From contig OU342817.1 of the NCBI GenBank assembly GCA_910591455.2, positions 11,504,415 through 11,568,414 of the forward strand: a DNA stretch of 64,000 nt, in the 5' to 3' direction. Shown here in pieces: positions 28,281-41,695 of the stretch. This stretch comes from Pholis gunnellus. Lineage: Eukaryota; Chordata; Actinopteri; Perciformes; Pholidae. Each line of letters starts with the position of its first letter. Within the stretch, counting starts at the first letter, position 1. The notes under the pieces were generated by a model, which saw only the letters and a program-made list of their open reading frames with translations, searched no databases and was not told where the DNA came from. The translations under genes were made by a program, and so were the position numbers.

Positions 28281-29980
28281 GGCCGCCTGCTGAGCTTTAG
28301 GACGAATGTAGTCGATTTTGATCATTTGCGCCCCAACCATCCCGCTGAATCAAGCTCTTCCAGCAGATGAGGAAAGGGCGGAGAAACTCAGAATTGTCCA
28401 GGAAGATGATGTGAAAGGGCTTGACGTTGCTGTGGTGTCAATATGCCTGAACACAAACGCCTCTAGCCCGGTAACATGCAATGTGCCAAAGTAATGACGA
28501 GTCAAGAATGACATTGTGATTCCTCCCACACTAGGAAGTCAGAGGAAAGAGGTTCAGCTGCACCTTGTGACATGAAGGCTTTGGCATAAAACAGGACTGT
28601 GTGTCTGTCTGTGACTGTGTGCATGTGAAGCTTGGCGTCGACTCTGTTGAAATGACATGAAAATGACACATTTTTCTCAAGAGCTCTGGCATCTCTCAAA
28701 GAGGTCTGCGTACGTGTTTCTGTTTCAACTGATAACACGCTGTGGCTGCCCCCTGACTACAAATGTGTTTTTACTGAGTAATTACTTCCCGCGCACCTTG
28801 TATTGCGAAAGAGTGAATCGTAGTTGATGAGCACGGTGTGAAACGTATCATGGACACACTGTGTGCGCCGTGTGCCCATTGTTCTTTGAAAGTCTCTCCA
28901 AAATGGGATGTAACTTGGCAGGTGGTGAATGTGAAAGTGCAAACAAAATGAAACATATGATGACGAGGTCTCTGGCTTTGCTAATTCCATTTAAGCCTGG
29001 AGTGAAGACAGCGATTGGACAGAAACCTCTCTGGTGTGAGTAATTGGACAAGCATTGCAGAAAAGATGTTTGGAAAACGAAATAGCAAATGCCCTCACAC
29101 TTTCATGTGAGCGCTAAGGGGGCCGAGGCACATTAGCAATCGTTTCAGCACATTAAACATGATCTCAACGCTGAGATTTATTAAAATTAACAAATTCATG
29201 TTTGATTGGCTTTTTTATAGGCTCTTGTTTTTTGAGGGGACCAAATAGTGTCGGCTCTGCTATCGCCGTCGCTGTAAGTTAGAGGGGAGCAAACAACAAA
29301 GGAAAAGTGCCGATGGATGTGAAAGGAAAAATGTTGTTGTTTTTCCCCAACACGTTCGGGGCCTACCTGGTTGAGCGCGCCTCAACTCTCTTGGTTATTC
29401 AGGTCAGGGAACACACATGTCCGAGGCTTTGTCAAAGCTTTTGCTTCTGTGGCCCAGCTGCTATTTTTGCTCCTTCCCTGTACATGCCCTTTCATTCTTG
29501 AGTCACACTGGAGCATTGGAGGGCTGACCTAGAATACTGAAAGCCTGTCACACAACAGGACGGGAACATCCGTGCACAGAAAAGGTAACTAAACAATGTT
29601 AGGAAATAACACTGCTTTTCTATCCATCAAATAGCCTCATTACAGCAGTGCTGATACATGCACTTGTCGATGATTGGTGCCTTTGAATGGCATTGCATAT
29701 AGTATATGCAAACATGCACTTCATGGATAATTATTGTGCTATAGAGTTCAATATATTGCTCTTAAGGACTCTAATCAAGCAGCGGCACTTCTCATCTTAT
29801 TTTTCTCCAGTAATGTGGTAAAATATATAATCTGCATATGCAAATCAGTTTACTTCAGCGGCAACATGTTTATTTACACACTCCTGTTACTGCTGAATAA
29901 ACTGGAGTCTCTGTCACTGTGAGTATGTGGCACAGAATCCATATAAAGCTCTTTTTTTTTAACACAAACAAACTAGACTA

Positions 29981-30158
29981 GCTGTTTCCTCTAATTTCCA
30001 GTCGCTATGCTAAGCTAAGCTAACCAGTTGCTGGCACTATAGCTCCGTATTTAGCGTACAGGTACGCAAAAAACCCACTCAAGTTGAGTGGCATCGTTCT
30101 TCTAATCTAACTCTCAGCCGCAAACTGAATTTCTCAAATGTCAAACTATTCCTCTGAC
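29981..30158 (-). mobile_element. foldback/MITE-like arm
   Basis: Read on the minus strand it gives the family order: TTTGAGAAATTCAG, GAGAGTTAGATTAGAAGA, a diverged middle, then GGTTAGCTTAGCTTAGCATA and CTGGAAATTAGAGG. Confidence 0.6.
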
Positions 30159-30574
30159 ATCCTTGTATTATCTGATCTTTTTGTATGTTGGTTTACCTTT
30201 TTGTGTCGAGGAGGATGAATTATTCATTCGGAGGTAACCTTTTGTCGTGTGAGAGCTTTAAATTACTGACAAACCTTTCAGTTTATTTCACTTATGCAAG
30301 TTACAGCAGTAGGTTTGGCAGGAATACAAATATCTGAACTTACCATTCTTACTGGGAGGTCCATGCAGTCAACAGTGTTTTTTTCTGTTCCTTAAAGCTC
30401 TTTTAATGTGGTCATTATTGGGGAATTGGTTGGTTATTTTACTCAACTTAAAGAATAATGAAAAGTTCTTAAAAAGCCATTAAATGCTTAATTTCCTCTT
30501 TAGTTTTATAACTGAAACTGTCTTTGGACAGAATGAATGTTAAATTATTTGCGAAAAAACCCAAAAACAATTCA

Positions 30575-30690
30575 GTTACATTTTATTTATATTTTTATAT
30601 CACAAATCACAAACTTTCCTCCGGGGATTTACAATCTGTACAATATATGACGCCCTCTTCCTCTGAGCCTCGCATTGCAATATGTCACAA
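30575..30690 (+). repeat. interspersed repeat fragment
   Basis: The order TTTATATCACAAATCACAAAC, CTCCGGGGATTTACAATCTG and ATATGACGCCCTCT resembles a repeat common in fish genomes. The family is not known to me by name. Confidence 0.4.
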
Positions 30691-31310
30691 TGTCACATTT
30701 TGTTAAAGGTACACAATACAGCCCGATCCTTGTGAGCCACCTATCGACATATTGTATTATGTTCCTGAAATGGCTCCGGTTTCAAAGCATAAATCAAAGC
30801 TCTTTTCTCATTAGAAGTCAAGCAGTCACCATGACCTTAGACTCATGTTAAGGTTGATTGTTTTATTGTCTCCTTTATAAAAAAGAAATTCTGCACTTGT
30901 AATTTTCAGTCTTGACTTGCAAAGCAAAAACATAACTATTCATCTTTTTTAGGGTCAGGGATGGTTGAGTTTATTATTCACTTTATTCACATTTAGTTTG
31001 TTTCCGATTTTTCCGATTTACTAATTGCTGTTTTGTTTATCATGGTATGTTATTGAAATATTTATTTTTTTGGCCATTGACCTTCGTTAATATGCTGAAC
31101 GTCTTAGAAAAAAATAGCCTATTTATTCCTGTCTCTGGCTGACAAGTCAAATATCTACTCTCCTTTTAGCTCCGTTTTAGTCTCCACCGACTCCTAAAGG
31201 GAAATTATTTAACTATAAATGCTCCGCTATGTTCACCAGCCTGTCGCTAACTTTACCTTTCTGCCATTTAGTGCTGAACAGGTAGTGTAGAGTGACAAGG
31301 ACATCAAGGC

Positions 31311-31334
31311 AAGGAAGGAAGGAAGGAAGGAAGG
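31311..31334. repeat. (AAGG)6 repeat
   Basis: Six tandem AAGG units. Confidence 0.95.
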
Positions 31335-33610
31335 TAATACCTCTCCCCCTTCACACCATGGGCACCTAACACTTCACTCACGCACCTTATAGGCTGTGTT
31401 TCTGTTTTCAGCCACATATATTTTTTTATTTTTCTTAAGCTGCTCCTTTAATTACCTTTTTTTCTCCAATGTACCTGTACTGTCCGGTATCTGTGCTAAT
31501 GTCAATACATCAGATCAGATCAGTGGACCCCAGTAAATGTCTCTTCATATTGAAGTTGAAATTTATTGCACAGTATGCGGTTTGTCTTGATATCTTCTTT
31601 CTGAAGTTGAACTCGCCTTAAATCAGTATACGCCATGACGACCGTGTGCTTTTTTTTTTTTGTCAATGCAACTGTTAATGTACCTCGATTTTAAAGCCCT
31701 GCACTGCATTACAACACTGACTTAATCTTGACAAAAACAAAAGCACATACAGTATGATGTTCCCTGTGATGGATTATCGATCTCAAGCAAGTTACACCTC
31801 TCTGCGAGTTGTATTGCAAAGTGAAAAGAGAGGAATCAGTTGGCTGGCTGGAAGAGGTAAATACCTACGACAACTCTGTGATTTGTAAATGAGCTAAAAC
31901 ATGCACAAACAAGCTCCTTGTCAATATAACAGTCAATACAATTGTGCTGATTCTATTTTTTTCACTTTTAATAATTTCAAACCATCAATTTTCTTAGCTG
32001 CAACTGTGAAAAAGTAATGAACTTTAACAACCCAAGCTGGGCCGCTCCATTGATCGACGCAGTTGACCTCAGAATCAGTCTCGAGCTCGCCGGGTGTTTC
32101 AGTCAAACAGCTGGCCGCTCAGAGACACAAAGAGAGCCACTGAGGATTATGTGATGGACTATTCCATGCAATATGGAGGTACAAAGTCATCATTTGATTA
32201 TTATAAAAGATGAATGTTACGAGTCCTCTATCAGACAGCCCTGCGATGCTCCTCATGCATCATTATTGCTCATAATGTATTTTTGTGAGCTTTAGCACAG
32301 GAAAAGCTTTTGTGAATATGTAATGAGTCAGTGGCACATTAACACGTGGAAAGAAAACATCATGAGCGTTTTGCCGGGCCGGTGTCATTTGAGTACATCA
32401 CATTATGTCTAATCCAAACAACTGCTAATATATCACTGTGGGCAAAGCTGTGTACACACTCTGAAACCTGTCGCATCGTTTCCAAATTAACCAGTTTGCT
32501 GGCTCGCCCGAGCACCTCCAAACTTTTTCAAACTGTACAAGTGTGACCTTCAGCTCTCATTATTTCACATTGTGTAAGTAATTTGAGTGAGAAATTTAGT
32601 TGCCAAAAACTCTTCTGCAGAATACATCCACTGGCTCATTACACCAAAATAATATATAATGATGTATTCTAGCGGCAAGGTCAGACTTACTGTGTATCCT
32701 CTGGTCAGAAGAGACGGATACACATTTGTTTTTCCTATCATGGTTTCAGAATTTCCTTATTTCATTACAAGGATGTTGTGATGATTTGTTGGCATTGTCA
32801 AAGTTGCTAAACAGAGTCAAGGGACGGTTGTATATACTTTGGAGGACTTACTTTGAAAAAATATGTTGACTATTTCCCGATATTACTGTTGTAGTAGAAT
32901 AACAGTCTATACTTTAGAAAAAGCTGTTTAATATGAGGTTTCTATTGCAAAGCTATATGTCATGTTTGTGCTTTAGTACTGGTTTTTAAAATGGTAATCA
33001 CACTGAGTAGCAATGTAAATGTCAGTGTTCAGAGATTATGACTAATATGATGGAATATTGTTTATATATGCATTTCCACAGTAGTATATATCAGCATTAT
33101 TGATATTTTCAATGGGTCAAAATACACAGGACTTTTGTCCAGGAGACCGGTGTTTGTGTCCAGTGAGAAACATTAAAGTAGGTAAAATAGTGCGTAACGT
33201 ATGTGTTTATATAAACCCAAACCCCTGTTTAAAATATTGCTATTCATGAGCTCGACTCAAGGCTTTCATTTCAAATAATTAGAGAAGTATACAGCTAGTA
33301 GTGAGATTTAGATGTCTAGAAAGCACCTTTATTATTATGACAATAAAAATGTTTCTTATTAAAGACACACAGGCTCATAGCAGTCGTGAAAATTGTAATA
33401 ATTGAATACAATCTTTTAATTAAAATATGCAAAAACAAAAGTCAGTAGGGAAATCATAGGCCCTTGAAGGTACCTTGTAGCCTACTTGTACAAAAGACCA
33501 CTTCCATTAAGATCATATTAAAAAGCGCTTTTAGTCAATGAGGAAAAATGTAGGCTAAGGCTGAGCTTGAAAGAGACTGCGTACCCTGAGAGCTGCAAGC
33601 TGCAATCATG

Positions 33611-33635
33611 CCCCCCCCCCCCCCCCCCCCCCCCC
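33611..33635. repeat. poly-C tract (25)
   Basis: Twenty-five consecutive Cs; poly-G on the minus strand. The length may be unreliable in the assembly. Confidence 0.95.
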
Positions 33636-34482
33636 TTAGTGATTTTGAATGATTTTTGTAATCCCTCTGATAAATGTACTCTTTAAATAGCAGCCTCATG
33701 TCGTTGTTATTTAGCTTTTCTGTAACTATTGCATATTCACCCTGGTGCCCGGCCTGTATTTGTCAGGATTGTGCACTGCGGGAAAGCTATTTAGGGAGGT
33801 GTCCAGCACCTTGGAGAGCGCCACGGCGCACAGTCCTGACAGTGGTATTGCTCAACAATACTAACTGACATGAAAGAACAATTAAAAATATTGCCCATGT
33901 CAAACAAATTCCTTAAGACCTCAATCCATTTTTCTATTGTAGATTGTAGACTTTTACTGTTAACTGGCGGGTTACAAACATAAGTAGCCTACAGCGCCAA
34001 ATTCTGACAAAACCATAGCTGAGGTCTTCTGCTGCAAACCTGTTGATGGAAACACGTTTAACTGGCATTTCTCTTTTTCGCACCATTTCAAAAGTTCACC
34101 ATAAAACGCGGCTATTGTTTAAAGCGTAGGGCCACTGACCAAGCTGCTGTATTTGAATCTGCAGACTCTTAGTCTGCTTTGTATTTTATGACGATAAAGT
34201 CCTTGTCTCAGAACAAAAGTAGGGCACATTTTCTATTTGGCTTTGAGTTATGTCACAGAACCGCGTTATTGTCGTGAGAAATTGTTGAGTTTTGTGCTAT
34301 AAGACAGACATGACATTTACTCTGACCCCCTTGCTGTCAGGATAATCTGCGCTGTCAGCTTTTATAAAGAACCAAAGGACACTAAAAAGAGTCCTTTGAC
34401 TAAAACTAAGCCTCTTATTTCAATTTTAAGTCTTTGCTTTCTTCATGTGCTATTCCTCTCCCATTCCCTGTCACAGTGTATA

Positions 34483-34503
34483 TCTGTCTGTCTATCTATC
34501 TAT
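34483..34503. repeat. TCTG/TCTA tetranucleotide repeat
   Basis: Short tract switching from TCTG to TCTA units. Confidence 0.85.
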
Positions 34504-36739
34504 TAATCTCTGCCCTGCAGCCTCTCACTCGCAACGCTGACTGAAACTTCTTTGAGGAGGAAGCGCATTTGTTGTGAACGCTCCTACTTCACCTTCAGAT
34601 TTGAAAAGTGGAGTCATTTGTGCAGAGATGCAATGTTTTCTTTCGCTCAGTGCCCCCTCTTGTGTGCAACACAACTCTCGTTATATGGAAATCACTCCAT
34701 GCCTGTTACCTGTGTGGGAGCCACTGGTCCTCGTTAACCTCTTCAGCTGCAGTCATCTGTTTACCATGACATTTCTTGCCCCACACATAGTATGCACAAC
34801 ACGGTGCTGTCATGTACTCAATTCTTAGTGAGTTGGAGACAGCGGGTGTGAGATTATGCTGTCCAGTGGATGAAGTGTGTCCAATCCCCCGCCTGGAAAA
34901 GAGATCAAGAAAGAGAGAGAGTGTGTGTGTTTTATGAACTAAGTTGTTTTGCTTGCTCGTGTCATTTGAGCTTTGGACTTTTGGGGGAAGTGAGGTCATT
35001 TTGGCCGGTCCTCGCTTCACCCGGTCTAGTTGGGAGTTGAGGTTTACGATTTTGGATTAGGGATTAATTTAGAAATCAGGTTTTGCTCTGGGTAAGAGTT
35101 GAAGGCAAGAGTAAACGCAGAGAAGTCGCATTTAAAAACTACTCATCTTGATCGTTTACATGCATCAGTAGATGTCCTCAACTCCTACTTGCCCTGGTTT
35201 TGTCAGATTATACAATTTTATAGAGAAGAGTACATTTTTTGCAACTGGATTACTCCAATGTTAATATGTAGTTATACCTTGCAGTAAGAGAAACGTAAGG
35301 GTCCTCACTTGGAGTTCATAGTAAATGGCAAATTAAATAATAAGTATAACACATTTTTTTGGAGACTTGTAATGTGTGACACCGTAATCTGTCCCAGGGG
35401 CCTCTGAGCTGCGCACTGTGTTTGGGTTAATGAGTCATGATAGTCCAAGCAGCAGTCTGGATCTACATCAACTCCACTGCATTTTGACAGGCTCACTGTA
35501 GGATAGGGGTTGATGGACTTCAGCACAACAATAGAAATAGTAAAGAGTCTATATACCTGTCTGATTTGTGATGCACACTTAATGAGTGTGTTAAAAGCAG
35601 CCAGTGACACATTAGTTCAGGTTATTAGCCACTTTTGATCAAAAGGGAGAAACATCTTTTTCTGCCGCTGTGTTGTTAATGGCTGACCTGAGATCACTGA
35701 TTTCCCGAGGGCGTACACATCTTTATACTTCTAAAAGAGTGCAGGCGCACAGTATTTTGATCAGGCGTGTGTCGGCCTCACCAAAGGTCTCTTTGGCTGT
35801 TAGTTGTCAGTTATTACTGCTGATGTGTACTTAACGGTGACCAGCATACAGATTAGAGTCCTGGTCTTGAGGTGAAGGCGCTGCAGGTTTGAGACTGCCG
35901 ACGTGGCACTTGTGGAAATGAAATGAGAAGCCATCCTCACCTATCGTCAGGGACTGCACAGAATAACACAGTTGAAAACTGGAATCTCAACTGAACTATA
36001 GCACTTGAGGTTTTGGAGAGTCGAAACACAGATTTTCACGTGGAAGAAGACTTTTGAATCATTACAATATGTGATGGCCTGTTTACAGCACCCCGGATCA
36101 AAAGGATTCAAATGTTTACAATTTTAATCATTAAGATTAACAAACCTCATATTAACATGTAGGATTTAGTAGAAGTACAAAGTTGTTGTTTTTTTGTTCT
36201 TTGTTTTGAAATCGGATGCTTTCATGAGCCCTTTGGGTTTTTAATATCGCCTGCATTCCTTCTATTTCCCCTCTGTGTGTTTTTTGCCACTGTAATTTAA
36301 TTGTGTTTTTATTCTAACTTTGCCCCTGTTGCAATAAAATGCTCTAAGGTTGTGAACCTTGGCAGAGTATTCTTCAGCCGCACTGATGTGACAGAACTTC
36401 CCAAACAGTTGAAACCTGATGAAGCTCAGCAGCACTTTGAGGGAAACCTCAAACCTTTTGTTTAAGACAGCACTCTTGTAAGTATGAGTGGATTCAGAGG
36501 ACCTTTCTTGGCATTGAGCACATAAAGCCGCAGACATTTTTCAGAGCGAGTATCTCATTTCACGGTGAGTTTATGGTGTGTGTGTGTTTTTTTTTGTGCC
36601 TCTTGGCTGTTGGAGGCTCGAGGAGAGGTGGCAGGGACTCAGAGAGCAGGTCAGGAGGTGCAGACACCATCATCGATCCTTCTCAACTGGATCCCCGGGA
36701 GCTCTAGCGTCTGAGAGTACATCTAAAGGGGAGCGTGCA

Positions 36740-36740
<1 letters not shown>

Positions 36741-36766
<26 letters not shown>
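36741..36766. repeat. (GT)13 microsatellite
   Basis: Twenty-six bases of pure GT. Confidence 0.95.
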
Positions 36767-36771
<5 letters not shown>

Positions 36772-37313
36772 CAGCTACAATATGCATGCCTGTATGTGTG
36801 TGAGTCTCATGAGGAGTAGGTGGGTAAAGCCTCAATTGCAGTGCCTCAAAATAGAGTGAAATTCCTTCTGGGGCGTTGGAACAAATATTAGTTTGTTCAG
36901 AGGGATGTGACACTCAGCGGCTCAGCACTGAGGCTGCGGTTTCACTTTAGAGCAACTATCCAAAAGGAAACATTAGTCCACTTATCACAGGACTTTACAA
37001 GTCATCACACCTAATGACAAGATTTCTTTCTTTATATCTGTGTCGGGAATCTCCAGTCTGAGCTCATTGAGGTTATCCTGCTCTGTGTCAATGTATTTCT
37101 GTGTCTTGCCTTGAAGCACTACATCTGCTGTAATAGAAACCCATTTACTGATACCTCATTAGGACAAAGCCAAACAGCAAGTGCTAAAATATCAGCAGTG
37201 AAGCTCATCTGCATTCCGAATGTGCAATACAAATGGGACTATGAAATGAACACCGGCACAAGGCGTGAGTCCCCATGCTTCACTAAGCTAAATTAAAGAA
37301 ATGTTTTGTTTAT

Positions 37314-37336
37314 ACACACACACACACACACACACA
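37314..37336. repeat. (AC)n microsatellite
   Basis: Twenty-three bases of AC; the next 100 bp is AC-rich but interrupted. Confidence 0.93.
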
Positions 37337-39789
37337 TTCACGCTTGGCACGCACACAATTACACCTCCCTAAACACAAACGCATACAGATATTGACACAC
37401 AAACATGAACACAGACTCACATTGTCTGCAGCTTAAAAAAGAAACCCACCACAATATTTCTTATAGCTGTGGAAAACTCACGATCGATATCGAAGGTGGT
37501 GGAGTGTGAAACTACGAGAACATAAAGAAGAATGCAATTCATAGGAGGAATGTTGTTGTTTTTATTCTTCCAGCTGACAGCTTCAGCTTTGGTATGGAAG
37601 GAATCTTTTTTTCACATCACAGTATTGATCATAGCTGTAATCACGTGGGCTTCATATTTTACAAGTTCTCATCTCATTATTTATTTAGTCCTCCACCCTG
37701 AAGATACCCGGAAGCAACAGATCTGACTGCAGCCACTGACTCATATGAAACCAAACTCATTCACGTACTGAAACCCACACACGCACATGCATGTGAAATG
37801 CTTTTACATACACAAGGGAAACACTCACACAAACAACTGAAAAATGACACGCACGCATACTAAAAAGAACTCACATGAAGGCTTTTGAAAGGATTTCACA
37901 CACACTAATAAAGTGTGCTCATATCGTATACACAGTTCAAAAGCTATCTATTGCCATATGTACCTCACATGTCTCGAGAACCGTTCATCCAACCGACCTC
38001 ACACAAATACTTTCACTAGTCATCACTTGAAGCAAGGCTGATGCACATCAGGTCTGTTTCTTTACATGTTGTGACTGTTGGTGCCAGCAGCAGGTTTATC
38101 AGAACATACTGTATATATCCACTGTCGCTGTTTTTATGTAGAAACGTAACGTTTTAGAAACGTATATCTCCATTCAACCTCTTCGGGTAACGAGTATCAC
38201 TATTACACAACGTTCAATGATGACTAATCCACAAAGACAAAACAGCCAGGAAATGAAGAAAGTCTGAAACGATTGCATGAGAGTCAATGGAGCAGAGCTG
38301 GATAGTTGGTTGGAGCTAGCCAAAGCTACACTCTGATTGGCCAGTCTGCGTTTGAGGGCGGGACTCAGTGAGGGATCAATAGCCACTTTTTCCACAATAG
38401 AAACTTCTTTGTCGCGTTTAAGGAATGTATTTTGTTCTTATCCACAGGCATTCTAACTAAATGAACAGCAACAAGTGACGCTCACGCAATTACATGTTTG
38501 TAAAGCAGAATACAATAGCATTCTTGATGATTATGGTTTGGCTGGCAGAATGCCGAAAAGGCTATTTTCACCTTGAAAAACATCTTGTTTCTTTTTTTTG
38601 TCTTTATGATTGTTTATATACCCAGCAATTGGACCTCGACTGTCCTTTGCAATTTATTATGACCAAGCCTGCAGGGAAAAGAAATAAATAGCTGCAAATA
38701 ATTCATTTAAACTAAAAGAAAATCCCATCTCAGTTCTGGCTCACTGCTAGCAACAAAGGCAGAGATAACAACCTGATGGCAGCGATTATAAGCATGTGCT
38801 GTAAAAGAGGAGACAAAGGAGCTCAGCTTTAATGAAGACCAAAAAATAATACAGAATCCTCTCCTCATATCAATGTCAAACAGTTCTCTGTGCCAGTCTG
38901 GAAAATTATAAACTTGACTATTACAACCCTTGATGAAATATAAGTTACCTGTCAAACGTACAATTATGTTCGACTCTTGCCATTTGCATTTGTTATTTAT
39001 AAACAGATCATAAACGCAGCTACCGTACAATTATAATGACTGCAGAAGTCGGCTCTTCATTTGACTTGTGTTCTGTGGGAAGGAAAAAGCAGGCTTTTAA
39101 TGTGATTGATGTCAAAGTTTCACCATTAATTAATGTCTTTTTTTTACAGCCTTAGCGACTTGGCAACACAATAGTTCACAGTACCATATGTTCAGCGGCG
39201 AGATCTCATGATGAGTTTATAGCTCTGAGTGTGCAATAACCTGGAATGATTATGCAGTAAACGGTTGAAGTGCCTTGAAAATACACAGTAAAGTACCCGT
39301 GTGTCACTGGTTTGGTCAGTGCGTTTGTCAGAGACAAAGCGTCTCTGGAAAATATGATTTTCTCTTCTGACAGGCAGAATGATGCACTGTTGTCTGTGTG
39401 ATTACTAAGAGCTCACAAAGTCATGGACACTAAAATTGAAAAGTTTTAGTCAACAATGTCAACAACTTATTGCTTTGATGCAGTTATTATAATTCAAATA
39501 CATGATAACGGCAGGAGTTCTGATTGTATCTCAGCTCCAGTTTTGTCTGTATGTAGCTGAAGGAGTTTTAGTCGCATCCAGACATTGATTTGCGCACTAC
39601 AATATATTTTCTTTATACAAAATAATTTGTGGGATATATACTGTTTGTATTAAGTAGTGAACCGGCTTGAACTTTACACATACTGCTGCATGCGAGTCCT
39701 TCACAGAGATTGAAAGAGTTTGTTGTTTCACGTTAAGCTGCAGGTCTGCTGAGACCCTCAGCTCCTTTAAAGTTGGCTGCTGCGTTTAA

Positions 39790-40040
39790 TTGAACCAGAT
39801 TCAAGGATATTAATAAATGTCCTGCATTTCTGCATTTTACTACTACTGTATTTGATTTCTTACACTGCTTTTTGGTGTTTTAATGACTGTTTTTAATGTT
39901 TCAATGAATGTTCTTAATTGTTTTTAAATCTCTATTTTTTTTTTGCCTTATGTTTTGATGCTTTTAAAGGTTTTATGTGAAGCACTTTGAATTACCTTGT
40001 TGTTTAAATGTGCTATATAAATAAACTGGCCTTGCCTTAA
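39790..40040 (+). mobile_element. LINE-like 3' end fragment
   Basis: The tail reads TTTTATGTGAAGCACTTTGAA, then GTGCTATATAAATAAACTGG and ends in CCTTGCCTT. This is the characteristic 3' terminus of a non-LTR retrotransposon family very common in fish. The T-rich upstream part fits a LINE 3' UTR. No reverse transcriptase sequence remains. Confidence 0.6.
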
Positions 40041-40981
40041 CCCGCCTATAGAACTGCTTTCTAAATTATTTAGTATTTCTCTTTTGAAAAGCATCAAGAG
40101 AGATGCAACTGCAAGGACTTCATCAGCAAGGACAAGGTGTCACGTTCTTCCCCTTGAAGCAGGTCAAGAACAACATCTTTGTATTCAGTATTTTTGATTA
40201 ACACAGCACTTGACACAAAGACATGGTTAGCATAGAATTCAAAATGTTTTAGTTTTGTATGTATTCGTAATAGAATTGTTTAACCTTGCTCTGTTGCTGT
40301 CGCTTTGCTGAAAAACATATCTAAGATGCTTCTGATTGAGTGAAATATCAAATATCAACCAGTGCTGCTCTAAGCAGTCATAGACTCGCCGCAGGAGGTA
40401 CTTCTGTAGTTGCCGGGGGGTCTGTGGAAGGATTGAGGGATAGCACACCTAATTACAACTATAGAAATCAAGATTTGACTGAATTAAGTGTTTTGTGCTA
40501 CATAATGAAAACAGTTAAGATAGTAAGCTAAAAAAGTAACGGTTGAAGTTAGTGAGTTTCCTCTATATTCTGAAGGTCTTTACTCGAGGGTTTGGTCATT
40601 TATCAAACATTTTACATTTTATTTAAAAAACATTGTGTTTTTCCCCCGGCTGCAGTATTTTCTGATTTATGGAGTGATGTAAAGAGATGTTCCAAATTCC
40701 CTCTATCAAAACCTTTGACTGCAATATGTCAACAAAATGAAACAAGAATTCTGAACCTGGATATATCCAATGTTCAGATTTAACATTGCCTTTATGTAAG
40801 TAATCAACTGGGGAACTTTCATGGTGATATCAAATCATTTTATATTACTCTATTCACCTGTAGTGTCTCCCCCTTAAAACCTGCCCAACAGAAGCTGAAA
40901 CTGACCTAAAAAATTCAATTGTGTATTTGGAGACCTTTGCAGCAGCAGAATTCAAAAGGATTATTCTACTCTGCTATGATT

Positions 40982-41014
40982 ACACACACAAACACACGCA
41001 CGCACGCACGTACG

Positions 41015-41064
<50 letters not shown>

Positions 41065-41069
41065 CACAG
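40982..41069. repeat. compound AC/GCAC microsatellite
   Basis: An AC tract of 88 bp interrupted near its left end by CGCA and TACG units. Confidence 0.95.
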
Positions 41070-41132
41070 TGTATTATAAGTGTACACTCACTGTATTTTT
41101 AGAATCTTTCTTGCCTCATAGGAACACTTTCA

Positions 41133-41222
41133 TTTGCTCCGTTCTCTTCCCCTCTGGCCGCTGAATCATTATTCTTCTGAATACAACTGATTGAAAAAAT
41201 ATTTCTGAATAAAGAAATGTTT
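41133..41222 (+). repeat. dispersed repeat shared with 45585-45668, copy 1
   Basis: It reads TTCTCTTCCCCTCTGGCCGC, then TCATTATTCTTCTGAATACA and AAATATTTCTGAA. The partner matches at most positions in the same order. Both are on the plus strand. Confidence 0.65.
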
Positions 41223-41336
41223 GGCTTAGAGAATAAGCAGTTGCTTCTCACTTCTAAAATGGTTTTCTTTTCACTGCTTTATAACTTTTTGATCGGTAAC
41301 TTTTAAATTGGCAGACTTCTTAAGTATTAGGAACTC

Positions 41337-41460
41337 TGTTGCCCTTGAGCAAGGCACTGGCCTTGAGTGCTGCAGTGTGGCTAGCCCACCGTTATTATTT
41401 AGGATGGGTCAAATGTAGAGAACCAATTTACTCTTTGAAACTAATAAAGTAAGGCTCAGA
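41337..41460 (+). repeat. retroposon tail fragment (CCCTTGAGCAAGGCACTG)
   Basis: CCCTTGAGCAAGGCACTG, then GGATGGGTCAAATGTAGAGA and an AATAAAG-type end are a familiar combination at the 3' part of common fish interspersed repeats. Left boundary uncertain. Confidence 0.5.
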
Positions 41461-41514
41461 GTTGTTTAAATAATGAACGTTATTAATTAAAAAGTAGGTC
41501 AAATAAGTAAGAAA

Positions 41515-41695
41515 TATTCGGATGTTTTGGGAAATTCGCTTTCTTGCTGAGAGTTAGATAATAAATTGATTGTGACAATACAGTAAATATAAAAACTACA
41601 GCCAACAGCTGGTGAGTAGTTTACAGACTGGAATCAGGGTGTTTAACACTTTGGTTTTTGTACCGGTTAAAGAAACGAGGTAACGCTATATACCA
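41515..41695 (+). mobile_element. foldback/MITE-like element copy, left part
   Basis: It carries TTTTGGGAAATTCGCTTTC, TTGCTGAGAGTTAGATAATA, CAGTAAATATAAAAACTACAG and ACAGACTGGAATCAGG in family order. The right arm is not visible. Confidence 0.65.

Larger units (their letters stand above)
26421..29980. other. upstream flank of brinp3; possible regulatory DNA, no gene
   Basis: No exon is supported. Several stretches have no repeat character and combine homeodomain-type TAATTA/ATTAAT and octamer-type ATTTGCAT strings: about 26800-27000, 27340-27700 and 29080-29220. Such composition is typical of conserved noncoding elements around neural genes, but conservation cannot be judged from one sequence. 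A heptamer tandem repeat lies at 28251-28280. Confidence 0.4.
30691..39789. other. gene-poor sequence, no gene found
   Basis: Nothing beyond simple repeats and isolated open frames without domains. It contains (AAGG)6, poly-C, tetranucleotide and dinucleotide tracts listed separately. A stretch near 37950-38040 has a repeat-like look but I cannot place it. Confidence 0.5.
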
